A stretch of 59,484 nucleotides of DNA from an uncultured Collinsella sp. (GTDB lineage Bacteria > Actinomycetota > Coriobacteriia > Coriobacteriales > Coriobacteriaceae). The stretch spans positions 1-59,484 of the forward strand of contig CABUKY010000001.1 in NCBI GenBank assembly GCA_902492185.1. Reading direction: 5' to 3'. The notes below the pieces were generated by a model, which saw nothing but the letters and a program-made list of their open reading frames with translations, was not told the DNA's origin and made no database searches. This document shows positions 16,256 through 24,148 of the stretch, one piece after another (position 1 is the first letter of the stretch; each line of letters begins with the position of its first letter). The translations under genes and the position numbers were made by a program.

Positions 16256-18262
16256 TTATGCGAACTGGCTCAGATAGAGGTCGGCGTAGGCACCCTCGGC
16301 AGCCAGCAGCTCCTTATGCGTGCCCTGCTCGATAATGTTGCCGTGGTCCATGACCAGAATCAGGTCGGCATCCACGATTGTCGACAGGCGATGCGCGATC
16401 ACAAAGCTCGTGCGCCCGCGCATGAGCGCGTCCATGGCACGACCGATGGCAAGCTCGGTGCGCGTATCCACGCTTGAGGTCGCCTCGTCCAGGATGAGAA
16501 TCGCCGGGTTGTTGAGCAGCACGCGTGCGATGGTCAGCAGCTGACGCTGGCCCTGGCTGATGCTTTCGGCATCGTTGGCCACGCGCGTGTCGTAGCTCTG
16601 CGGCATGGTGCGCACAAAGAAGTCAACCTGGGCGGCGCGCGCAGCCGCAACAATCTCCTCGCGCGTTGCCTCAGGACAGCCGTAGGCGATGTTTTCGGCA
16701 ATCGTGCCATCGAATAGCCAGGCGTCCTGCAGCACCATGCCAAACTGCTGACGTAGCTCGCCGCGATCCATGCGGCTCGTATCCACGCCGTCGAGCGTAA
16801 TACGCCCGCCGTCAATCTCATAGAAGCGCATGAGCAGGTTGATGAGCGTCGTCTTGCCTGCGCCCGTGGTTCCCACCACGGCAATCTTCTGGCCCGGCTC
16901 GGCGGTAAACGACACGTCGCGCATAAGCGGCTTGTCGAGCGAATAACCAAAGCGCACGTGCTCAAAGGAGACGCGACCCTCAACGCGACCCGGCAGCTTG
17001 GCAGCCTCGTCCGGCAGCGGATCGGCTTCCATCTCGGGCTCATCAAGCAGGTCGAACACGCGCTCCGCACTCGCCAGCGCGCTCTGCAGCGAGTTGAAAG
17101 TAAACGACAACTGCGTCATGGGTTCGGACGCCTCGTAGATAAACTGGAAGAACGCCTGGAACACGCCGACGGTCATGTGGCCGGCAACCAGCATACTGCA
17201 GCCCACAATCGCAATCACGATCTGTGCCAGGCGGCCGATAAAGCGCACCGCGGGGCCGACGGCGTTAATCATAAAGTCGGCCTTGGCACTCACGCGTGCC
17301 AGCTCGCCCGAGGCCTCGTGCACTTCGGCAGAACTCTGACGCTCGCGGTTAAACGCGCGAATCACCAGACGGCCCGAGTAGCCCTCCTCGACCGCGCTCG
17401 TGATTTTGGACACCCACTCCTGGCGCTCGCCGGTCATGTCATGTGTGCGACGCGAGACCACTTTGGTCATCAGCAGCGACAGCACCATAAAGAACAAAAA
17501 GACGAGCGTGAGCGGCACGCTAAACACGAACATCACGCTCACGGCGCCCACCACGGTACCGATCGACACCAGCAGCTGCAGCAGTCCGCGCTGCATACTC
17601 TCGGACATCTTGTCCAAGTCGTTGGTCGCGCGACTGACCACTTCTCCGGGGCGATGCGCGTCAAAGTAGGCGAGCGGCAGACGGTTGAGCTTTTGTGCGA
17701 TGCGGTTGCGTAGGCGCAGGTTGAGGCGCTCGGCAACGCTCGACATCAAAAAGCTCTGGAGCGCGTAGAACGAGGCGGCGGCTGTCCAAATCATAAAGTA
17801 GACGAAGATGGTCTTGCCGCAGTTCTCCCAAGTGATGTTGAAGGTGGTTCCGTTGGCAAACGCCACCTGAATGTGGCCCCACAGCTCATCGATCACGCGG
17901 GCGCTATATGCCGGCGCAGCGGTGTTAAAGATGGCGTAGAACACAATGCTCGCGAACACGATATAGAAGCGCCAATGGTCGCCGGCAGCCTCGCTCCACA
18001 GGCGGCGCACCGTCGCCCAGGTGTCGCGGGGTTTCTCGTCCTCGTCCTCGTCGCCCACATCGCGCATACGCTCTGCCTCGGCGCGGGCGCGCTCGTCCTC
18101 GACACGTTCGTTTTCCTCGTAGAGCGCTTGGCGGCGAGCCTCGCGCTCGGCTGCAGCCTTGGCGGCGTCATCCAGCTCGGTCGACGCGGCAGTCGTTTCC
18201 TCGGCCAGTCCCGCGGCAGCGGCGTCATCAACGCCGCCCTGCTTCTTGAGCTCCTCGGTCAT
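16256..18262 (-). CDS. ABC exporter, catalytic half, with N-terminal charged extension
   Basis: A 668-residue half transporter. The first 90 residues are a cytoplasmic Ala/Glu/Arg-rich extension absent from the paralogue at 3576. The six-helix membrane domain spans about 100-400 and the ATPase domain the rest, with Walker A GTTGAGKTT, variant signature ISQGQ and Walker B AILILDEATS with the catalytic Glu. ATG at 18262 has GGGAGG eight bases before it; the in-frame GTG at 18271 sits on that site. The start lies one base past the stop of the upstream partner, so the two are translationally coupled. It forms a heterodimer with the next gene under MarR control; the substrate is unknown. Confidence 0.9.
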   Translation of the reverse strand: MTEELKKQGGVDDAAAAGLAEETTAASTELDDAAKAAAEREARRQALYEENERVEDERARAEAERMRDVGDEDEDEKPRDTWATVRRLWSEAAGDHWRFYIVFASIVFYAIFNTAAPAYSARVIDELWGHIQVAFANGTTFNITWENCGKTIFVYFMIWTAAASFYALQSFLMSSVAERLNLRLRNRIAQKLNRLPLAYFDAHRPGEVVSRATNDLDKMSESMQRGLLQLLVSIGTVVGAVSVMFVFSVPLTLVFLFFMVLSLLMTKVVSRRTHDMTGERQEWVSKITSAVEEGYSGRLVIRAFNRERQSSAEVHEASGELARVSAKADFMINAVGPAVRFIGRLAQIVIAIVGCSMLVAGHMTVGVFQAFFQFIYEASEPMTQLSFTFNSLQSALASAERVFDLLDEPEMEADPLPDEAAKLPGRVEGRVSFEHVRFGYSLDKPLMRDVSFTAEPGQKIAVVGTTGAGKTTLINLLMRFYEIDGGRITLDGVDTSRMDRGELRQQFGMVLQDAWLFDGTIAENIAYGCPEATREEIVAAARAAQVDFFVRTMPQSYDTRVANDAESISQGQRQLLTIARVLLNNPAILILDEATSSVDTRTELAIGRAMDALMRGRTSFVIAHRLSTIVDADLILVMDHGNIIEQGTHKELLAAEGAYADLYLSQFA

Positions 18263-18263
18263 G

Positions 18264-20000
18264 CTACTCACCTCCCTTCATCTGCGATTCCGCGATGGCG
18301 CGGTACACCTCGCAGGTTTCCATAAGCTCGCCATGCGTGCCCAGACCCACAACCTCGCCATCCTTGAGCACGACGATCTGGTCGGCGTGCAAGATCGTCG
18401 AGATGCGCTGCGCGATGATGAGCACCGCAGCGTCACGCGTCTCGTCTTGCAACGCATGACGCAGGGCGGCATCGGTCTTAAAGTCCAGGGCCGAAAAACT
18501 GTCATCGAAGATATATAGATCGGCATGCTTCATGAGCGCACGGGCGATTGCCAAACGCTGGCGCTGGCCGCCCGAAAAGTTCGTACCGCCCTGGGCAACC
18601 GGGGTATCGAGCCCCTGCGGTTGGTCGAGTACAAAGGTGCTCTGGGCAACCTCAAGCGCGTGAAGCATGTCGCCCTCGGTCGCGCCTTCGTTACCAAAGC
18701 GAAGGTTGCTCGCCACCGTGCCCGAGAACAGCCACGCCTTCTGCGGCACATAGGCAATGCGCCCGCGGATTTCGTCTTGCGTAAGCTCGCGCAGGTCCAC
18801 ACCATTCAGGCGAATGGAGCCCTTGGTGGCATCGTGGAAGCGCAGCAGAAGCTTTGCCACCGTCGATTTGCCCGAGCCTGTCGAGCCAACGATCGCAGTC
18901 GTCTGACCGCGACGGCAGGCAAAGCTCAGGTCGCACAGGGTGTCCTCGTCGGCATCGTCAAAGCGAAACGACATGTGGTCGAACACGGCCACCGCATCGG
19001 CTTCGTCTTGGGGCTCGCGCGCCCCGTCATCCAGCGTGCGCTCGCCATCGACGATGCTCGGCTCAATCTCCAACACCTGCTGCGCACGGTTCAGGCACGC
19101 GGCAGCACGCGGAAGCGTCAGCACCACCATCTGGGCCATCATCACAAAGAACAGGATCAGAATTGCATACTCCAGCACCGCCGAGATACTCGCAATCTGC
19201 ATGGCGTGGGCGCCTACGCGGTTGCCGCCCACCCACAGCACCGCCACCTCGGCGATGTTCATCAAAAAGAAGCTGGAGCTGTCGAGGCCCACAAACAGGT
19301 GGTTGACCTTGATGGCGTTGGCGGCGTAGTCGCTAAACACCTCGTCCAGGCGCCGCTCCTCGTGACGCTCCTTGTTAAACGCACGGATGACGCGCACGCC
19401 CACGATGTTTTCGCGCAGCACCACGTTCATGCGGTCGATAAAGCTCTGCAAGCGCATAAAGATCGGAGCCGCGTTGGCAACCGTAAAGACCGCCGCCACC
19501 AGCACAATCGCAACGACTACGCCCAGAAGCGTGCCCATGGCAGGATCGATAAACCAGGCGAAGATGATGCCCGCCACAGCCAAAAAAGGCACGGGCAGCA
19601 CCAGCTGAATCGTCTGCAGAATCGCCTGCTGAATCACGTTGATATCGTTGAGCGAGCGCGTGATCATCGATCCGGTGCCAAAGCGCTCAAAATCGCTGGC
19701 CGCGAGCTCGAGCGATTTGTCGTACACGGCATTGCGGATATCGCAAGCCACGTTGGCGGCCAGGCGCGCCGAAAGATAGCAGCCCAGCACCGTGCCGCCG
19801 CTAGCCATGCTGGTCGCGATAAACATGTATAGGCCGTTGCGTAAAATGTAGTCGACATCGCCCGTGGTAATACCGGTGTTGACCATGTTCGCCAGCATCG
19901 TGGGAACCAACAGCGTACCGACGTTATCCACCAGCAGCACCAGCAGCGTCACTGCGACAAGCCCTCGATATGGCTTTAGAAACCTCATTAACAGTCGCAC
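18264..20000 (-). CDS. ABC exporter, degenerate-site half
   Basis: A 578-residue half transporter: membrane domain in residues 1-310, ATPase domain with Walker A GSTGSGKST, canonical FSGGQ signature and Walker B YIFDDSFS, where Asp replaces the catalytic Glu. It is the same pairing as the exporter at 3.6-7.3 kb, so the two operons are paralogous. GTG at 20000 is preferred because AGGGGGAG lies a few bases upstream; ATG at 19988, which overlaps the MarR stop as TAATG, is the alternative. The gene overlaps the end of the MarR gene, giving one operon of MarR, degenerate half and catalytic half, typical of locally regulated drug/bile-type efflux. Confidence 0.9.
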   Translation of the reverse strand: MRLLMRFLKPYRGLVAVTLLVLLVDNVGTLLVPTMLANMVNTGITTGDVDYILRNGLYMFIATSMASGGTVLGCYLSARLAANVACDIRNAVYDKSLELAASDFERFGTGSMITRSLNDINVIQQAILQTIQLVLPVPFLAVAGIIFAWFIDPAMGTLLGVVVAIVLVAAVFTVANAAPIFMRLQSFIDRMNVVLRENIVGVRVIRAFNKERHEERRLDEVFSDYAANAIKVNHLFVGLDSSSFFLMNIAEVAVLWVGGNRVGAHAMQIASISAVLEYAILILFFVMMAQMVVLTLPRAAACLNRAQQVLEIEPSIVDGERTLDDGAREPQDEADAVAVFDHMSFRFDDADEDTLCDLSFACRRGQTTAIVGSTGSGKSTVAKLLLRFHDATKGSIRLNGVDLRELTQDEIRGRIAYVPQKAWLFSGTVASNLRFGNEGATEGDMLHALEVAQSTFVLDQPQGLDTPVAQGGTNFSGGQRQRLAIARALMKHADLYIFDDSFSALDFKTDAALRHALQDETRDAAVLIIAQRISTILHADQIVVLKDGEVVGLGTHGELMETCEVYRAIAESQMKGGE

Positions 20001-20488
20001 GACTCCCCCTCACCTTGATTCTCGGCCTGGCTCTCGGCAGCGATATGCTGCTTAAAGGCATCGCACTCATCGCCGAGCACCTGAGAGAATTTGCCGATCA
20101 AGCGCATAATCTCGCGCTGCTCACATGGCTCAAGCGCGCCAAAGGCTCGCTGCTCGGCCTTGAGTGCCGGCAGCGCATAACGCTCGGCAAATCGCCTGCC
20201 CTCTTCGGTCAGGCTCACAACCTTGTTCTTACGACTGCCTTCGGCAAACTCCAACGTTGCGAAGCCCCGCGCCGTCAAGGTTTTAATTGCCGAGTTGATG
20301 GTCTGCTTGCTGTAGAACCATTCGCTTGTCAGACGACTTACGGCAATACTGCCGCCCGCCGTGCTGGTATCGACGCGCATCCAGTAAGCGCAGTCCGAAA
20401 GGCCGCAGGCGCGCGAGAACTCCGAATAGATATGGTCGAGTCCATTGAGCAACCGGTCGAAGTCGACCAGCGTAACCGCACTATTCAT
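19988..20488 (-). CDS. MarR family transcriptional regulator
   Basis: A 166-residue winged-helix regulator. The recognition helix region is SRLTSEWFYSKQTINSAIKT followed by LTARGF, and the wing contains GSRKNKVVSLTEEGRRF, the standard MarR pattern. It is first in an operon with two ABC exporter subunits and overlaps the second gene. Two dyad sites in its promoter (20505-20522 and 20540-20557) make autorepression likely, with release by a transported compound. The ATG at 20488 follows GGTGGGATAG. The ligand is unknown. Confidence 0.9.
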   Translation of the reverse strand: MNSAVTLVDFDRLLNGLDHIYSEFSRACGLSDCAYWMRVDTSTAGGSIAVSRLTSEWFYSKQTINSAIKTLTARGFATLEFAEGSRKNKVVSLTEEGRRFAERYALPALKAEQRAFGALEPCEQREIMRLIGKFSQVLGDECDAFKQHIAAESQAENQGEGESCDC

Positions 20489-20504
20489 CTATCCCACCAT
20501 TCAA

Positions 20505-20564
20505 TTGTCCGATTTTTGACCAATTTTGTGTCTCTAGATTAGTCCGAGTTTTGACTATCCTCAA
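20505..20564 (-). promoter_or_regulatory. Promoter and two MarR-type operators
   Basis: On the minus strand -35 TTGAGG (20564-20559) and -10 TAATCT (20541-20536) are separated by 17 bp. The operator TAGTC-N8-GACTA (20540-20557) fills the spacer and touches the -10. A second copy, TTGTC-N8-GACCA, lies at 20505-20522, 35 bp away and downstream of the start site. The two 18-bp sites match at 14 positions. Confidence 0.7.
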
Positions 20565-20604
20565 CAGGCTCTCCGCAAATGCGTGAACTTTTATGGCCTA
20601 TCGG

Positions 20605-20644
20605 CAGAAAAAGACCGCCGGCGCGGGGGCGGCGCCAGCGGTCA
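20605..20644 (-). terminator. Terminator of the small conserved gene
   Basis: GACCGC and GCGGTC enclose an inner GGCGC/GCGCC-type stem; the plus strand carries AAAAA at 20606-20610, so the minus-strand transcript ends in U residues. It is 26 bp past the stop at 20670. Confidence 0.8.
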
Positions 20645-20669
20645 CGTGAAAATCGGGTTTTATTGCCCG

Positions 20670-20960
20670 TTAAGCGGCGACGGCTTCATAGACCGTAGCG
20701 CCCGAGAAGCTGTCATGCAGGCTCTTGCCGGCAATCCACGGCAGCTCGACGACCTCGCAGACCGTGTTGACCAGCTCGGAGCAGTCAGTAAAGTGGCCCT
20801 TGTCGTTGAGGGCCTCGCAATCCTGAACACGCCAATAGCCATCGGTGTGCGTGATGTAGTACTCGTGATCGTTAATCGACACGAAAGCGCGCGTCTTGGA
20901 ACGCAGCAGCTTCAGAAATCCTTCGAAATCGGTCTCGACGACATCTCCAGCCTGGAACAT
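20670..20960 (-). CDS. Small conserved protein of unknown function
   Basis: A 96-residue, acidic, soluble protein with no signal peptide or membrane segment. I do not recognise the family. It starts MFQAGDVVETDFEGFLKLLR and contains HEYYITHTDGYWRVQDCEALN, which reads like a compact beta-rich fold. The ribosome site AGGAGGTAAC is one of the strongest in the window and fixes the ATG at 20960. With its own terminator and strong translation signal it is probably a highly expressed single gene. Confidence 0.75.
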   Translation of the reverse strand: MFQAGDVVETDFEGFLKLLRSKTRAFVSINDHEYYITHTDGYWRVQDCEALNDKGHFTDCSELVNTVCEVVELPWIAGKSLHDSFSGATVYEAVAA

Positions 20961-21254
20961 GATGTTACCTCCTGGCCCGGCGCCACCACGGCGCATTGAT
21001 AAACGTTGGTACTCCTTTAGTAAAACCTTTATCAGAGGTTATGCGTTCGTCATTTAGGCAAGTGGTAAAAAACCGCAGGGTAGACGGGATAAAACGTTTA
21101 ACCATCCTATTTGTTTGTCACATTCTGAAGGTACTTTTATGCAAACCTACTTTCCCAATTGGAATCTATCCTTTTGGCCGGGCAATTGACCGTCTATCGT
21201 TTGAGCCCGACGGGTATGAACGGGGCATCTGCAACGCCACCGCAAGGAGACACC
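20961..21254. other. Divergent intergenic region before the nitroreductase gene
   Basis: No gene. It must hold divergent promoters for the small protein and the nitroreductase. Only loose matches are seen (TTGACC at 21187 with TATGAA at 21212, spacing too long). A small palindrome CCAATTGG lies near 21157. Confidence 0.4.
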
Positions 21255-21776
21255 ATGGAGACTATCGAAGCACTCATTCACCGCCGCAGCTGCCGCAACT
21301 ACAGCGATCGTCCCGTCGAGGCCGAAAAGCTTGCACGTATTATCGAAGCCGGCCAATATGCACCGAGCGGCATGGGCCGCCAGCCGGTGACGTTTGTCGC
21401 CGTCACCGACCCCGCGACCGTCAAGCGTCTCTCACAGCTCAACGCCCAGGTCATGGGCAGCAACGGCGACCCCTTCTATGGCGCCAAGACCGTTGTGGTG
21501 GTGCTGGTTGACCGCAGCGTGCCCACACATCTGGAAGACGGCTCGCTCGCCATGGGCAACTTGCTCAACGCCGCCTATGCACTGGGTGTCGATTCGTGCT
21601 GGATTCACCGCGCGCATGAGGTCTTTGACTCGCCCGAGGGCCTGGAGCTGCTGGCCAGCTGGGGCCTGCCCGCCGACGGCAGCCTGCGCGGTGTCGGTAA
21701 CTGCATTCTTGGCTACGCCGAGGACACGCTACCCGAGGCAAAGCCGCGCCGCGACAACATCATCTACGTAAGGTAA
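21255..21776 (+). CDS. Nitroreductase family protein
   Basis: A 173-residue FMN-dependent oxidoreductase of the nitroreductase fold, which reduces nitro groups, quinones or related substrates with NAD(P)H. The N-terminal FMN site IHRRSCRNYSDRPVE and the AGQYAPSGMGRQP segment are diagnostic; the later GVGNCILGYAED supplies the second flavin contact. AAGGAGA six bases before ATG fixes the start at 21255, although the frame is open from 21159. The gene is followed within 7 bp by a hairpin and a structured repeat element shared with larE. Confidence 0.9.
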   Translation: METIEALIHRRSCRNYSDRPVEAEKLARIIEAGQYAPSGMGRQPVTFVAVTDPATVKRLSQLNAQVMGSNGDPFYGAKTVVVVLVDRSVPTHLEDGSLAMGNLLNAAYALGVDSCWIHRAHEVFDSPEGLELLASWGLPADGSLRGVGNCILGYAEDTLPEAKPRRDNIIYVR

Positions 21777-21782
21777 TTAGTT

Positions 21783-21920
21783 CCGCCGTTCTACCGAACG
21801 GCGGGCTCGTTGACGCTGCGCGGGCCGCATTCACGCCAATCTGACGTTCAATTTCGAGGGCGCGACCAGAAGGTCAGCGCCCTCTCATTTCACGTCACCT
21901 TGGCGCAAATGCGGCTCGCT
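21783..21920 (+). repeat. Structured dispersed element, family B copy 1
   Basis: A leading hairpin CCGCCGTT/AACGGCGG (21783-21804) is followed by a 96-nt hairpin. Outer arms are 21822-21847 and 21892-21917 (26 bp, few mismatches). The inner stem GGGCGCGACC-AGAA-GGTC-A-GCGCCC is 21858-21882. A second copy follows larE at 31274-31412. The inner core (TGACGT...GGGCGCGACC...GGTCAGCGCCC...ACGTCA) is nearly identical between copies, while the outer arms differ but still pair. It begins 6 bp after the nitroreductase stop. Confidence 0.85.
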
Positions 21921-22004
21921 CGCTTTTGGCGACTGACATCGAATGAGCCACTGTCTTGGGCAGCTAAAAAAGCCCCGTCCCAAATTTGCTGCTCCACTCG
22001 CAAC

Positions 22005-22580
22005 TTATCTTGCCGATGGAGTTGTCGTCGTTTCGTTCGTCTGGGCCGTTTCGGCGCCATCGCCCTGTTCGTCCTCGTCCTTTTGCACATCGGCGATGGT
22101 GGAGGCCGCCGCAACGATACCGCGCTGGGGCGCGACGCTCGTCTGGGCCTGAGCGCCCTCGACAACTTCTGTGCCTGCATGCGCGAGCTCGGGCGATTTA
22201 AACACTGCGTCCAAGTTGGCGCCACCGCCGGCGTAGCCAAGCGCAGCGAGTGCGATGACGATCACTGCAACGACGACCGCGATCGGAACATAACGGTGCC
22301 AACCAGCCGGATTGAGTCCGCTGCGGCGAGCCGCCCCGCGGCTAATATAACCGAGCGTTCCGTCGTGTTTGAGCTTTGAGCCCACCACGCGTTTGCGGCC
22401 CCACAGTGAGGACTCTGCCTGCATTGCCAAGCGGGCGCTTGCCGAAGGATAGCCGTATTTAGTGCGCTTGAACGAGCCATCAAACCCCGAGGCGTGTTTA
22501 CCCCACGTCACCGATGTCGTGCGTCGGTTGACCGGCGCGGCACTCCGCCTTCTGCGGCTCGGTTTTGAAGTCTCAGCCAT
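22005..22580 (-). CDS. Single-pass membrane protein of unknown function
   Basis: A 191-residue protein not assigned to a family. Residues 1 to about 95 are strongly basic (RRRRSAAPVNRRTT) with no signal peptide. A membrane segment follows at about 98-122 (VPIAVVVAVIVIALAALGY). The remaining 70 residues are Glu, Thr, Ala and Gln-rich and probably extracytoplasmic and disordered. The topology is a basic cytoplasmic N-terminus and an acidic external tail. ATG at 22580 (MAETSK) has GAGGGC upstream; an earlier in-frame start lacks one. A copy of the AATTTGGGACGGGGCTTTTTT phrase lies 20-40 bp beyond the stop and may help termination. Confidence 0.7.
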   Translation of the reverse strand: MAETSKPSRRRRSAAPVNRRTTSVTWGKHASGFDGSFKRTKYGYPSASARLAMQAESSLWGRKRVVGSKLKHDGTLGYISRGAARRSGLNPAGWHRYVPIAVVVAVIVIALAALGYAGGGANLDAVFKSPELAHAGTEVVEGAQAQTSVAPQRGIVAAASTIADVQKDEDEQGDGAETAQTNETTTTPSAR

Positions 22581-22664
22581 ATGCCCTCGCACGCCGTAAC
22601 CAAATCGAAACAATAACGCTTTGGACTGTAGCACACGCGTCGCGCGCGGTCACGGGCGCCTCGC

Positions 22665-23882
22665 TCAACGGTCATCGTCCTTCAGCAAGCGCCACAGCGT
22701 TGTACGGCTTATGCCCAGCACCTCCGCCGCGCGGGTTCGGTTGCCGTGGAGATGGTCTACAACCAGATGCGCGACATCTCGCTCGGTATCGGCCAGCGGT
22801 CGCAGGATATACAGGTCACTTTCGAGCGTCGGGGCGCCAAAGGTTGCGGTCTTAATCACGTCCTCTTGGGCGAGCACTTCCTCCGCCACAGCGCGGTCCA
22901 CTGTGCCCGTCCCCACCAATATATACAGTCGTTCCGAGACCTCGCGGAGCTGCAGATAATTGCGCGGCCAGCGGTAAGCATCGAGCGTCTTCGTCGCCGC
23001 GGCAGACAGCGTGGGCGCTGCTGTCCCAAATGCATCAGCGAGATATTCCAAATAGCGCGCAGCCTTCGTCGACGCGGCTCCCTGCTCGGCGATTGCCGGC
23101 GCCACGCTCACCGCACAGGCGAAGCGCTCGGTCACAAAGGCGGCTTGATCACTTTCGCCGCCGCCCGGCATGTCATTCGCCGTCAGCACCACATGGCAGC
23201 GCGTCGCCAACGCGGTGTCGGTCATCGTGGAGACCAGCTCGCGGAGGCGCTGGGGGACAACCGCGTTCCAGCCCTCAATGCAAAGGGTCAGCCCCGTTTG
23301 GAACAGCGGCGATTCGGAGCTTTTGAGCACATGGCGCCAACCGCGATCGGTGAGTTCATCGAGCGCGACGGAAACAAAGGGCCGATCGGCAAAAGGACCG
23401 TCCAGATAGAGGCGCTTGGCGATCTCAACCTGACCCGCTCCCAGCTCACCCTCGAGCATAAGGGGCACACCGCGCGCGTAGCTCTCGGCAACCGGTGCAG
23501 CCACCGCAGCGGCACCCTCAACGATGCCGTATGCACTCGATTCGTAGCGGGCCTCAACTTCGTCGGCGTTGAGCCACTCGATGCCCGCATGCGCCGCGGC
23601 GCCGCGCACCTCGCGGACCACGACGACCCAAAGGCCCCCGCCCTCTTTGTCGGTGGGGCGAACGGTCAGGCTCAGGCGCGTACCCGCACGCCCCATAACC
23701 AGACGCGCGCCGTCTCCTATACGGTCGAGGCGCTCAGCGACAAAAGCCGCCACATCCCGCTCGAGCGCCGCGTCATTCATGGTCGAGATCGCGACGTCCC
23801 CACGCGCATCGATTGCCAATGCCGAGGCCCCGGCAGCAGCCAGGGCCTCGGTCAAGATGTTCAGCTTGGCATCGCTATCCAT
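22665..23882 (-). CDS. NtrC/PrpR-like regulator with degenerate ATPase site
   Basis: A 405-residue protein with the layout of a sigma54-type activator: an N-terminal sensor-like part (1-110), an AAA-like middle (about 120-330) and a C-terminal Fis-type helix-turn-helix (NRTRAAEVLGISRTTLWRLL). The P-loop reads GELGAGQVE, where Gln stands for the essential Lys. No GAFTGA sigma54 contact loop is visible, and the Walker B region (LCIEGWN) lacks the usual DE pair. It is therefore unlikely to hydrolyse ATP or remodel sigma54 and may act as a simple DNA-binding regulator. ATG at 23882 has AGGGGC upstream. The adjacent YeiH-type transporter gene lies just upstream on the same strand. Confidence 0.75.
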   Translation of the reverse strand: MDSDAKLNILTEALAAAGASALAIDARGDVAISTMNDAALERDVAAFVAERLDRIGDGARLVMGRAGTRLSLTVRPTDKEGGGLWVVVVREVRGAAAHAGIEWLNADEVEARYESSAYGIVEGAAAVAAPVAESYARGVPLMLEGELGAGQVEIAKRLYLDGPFADRPFVSVALDELTDRGWRHVLKSSESPLFQTGLTLCIEGWNAVVPQRLRELVSTMTDTALATRCHVVLTANDMPGGGESDQAAFVTERFACAVSVAPAIAEQGAASTKAARYLEYLADAFGTAAPTLSAAATKTLDAYRWPRNYLQLREVSERLYILVGTGTVDRAVAEEVLAQEDVIKTATFGAPTLESDLYILRPLADTERDVAHLVVDHLHGNRTRAAEVLGISRTTLWRLLKDDDR

Positions 23883-24148
23883 GATTTGCCCCTGTCCGCA
23901 GCGACGTGCAACCGCCGACGGTCACACGACCGAGTGTTTCAAAATTGAACGATATTGCTCACCAAACACTATAGGGCAGAAAGCGCCGTCCTGCGAGTAT
24001 AGGTGTTGCCCCGCATCGCCATCCTGGCGGGGCGATAAGAGCTCTTCGGGACTAATAAACCTGCGGACAAACCATACCCGCAAGAGCTCCTATCGCTCCA
24101 CCGTGAGAATGCGCTCACCAGCACGCAGCACGCAAATAAGCTACTTCT
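23883..24148. other. Intergenic region between transporter and regulator genes
   Basis: No gene. A GCCCCGC/GCGGGGC hairpin (about 24007-24037), a 12-bp inverted repeat CGATAAGAGCTC/GAGCTCCTATCG (about 24036-24096) and a short GTGAG/CTCAC dyad near 24102 lie here. They may end the transporter transcript or bind the regulator. Confidence 0.45.
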
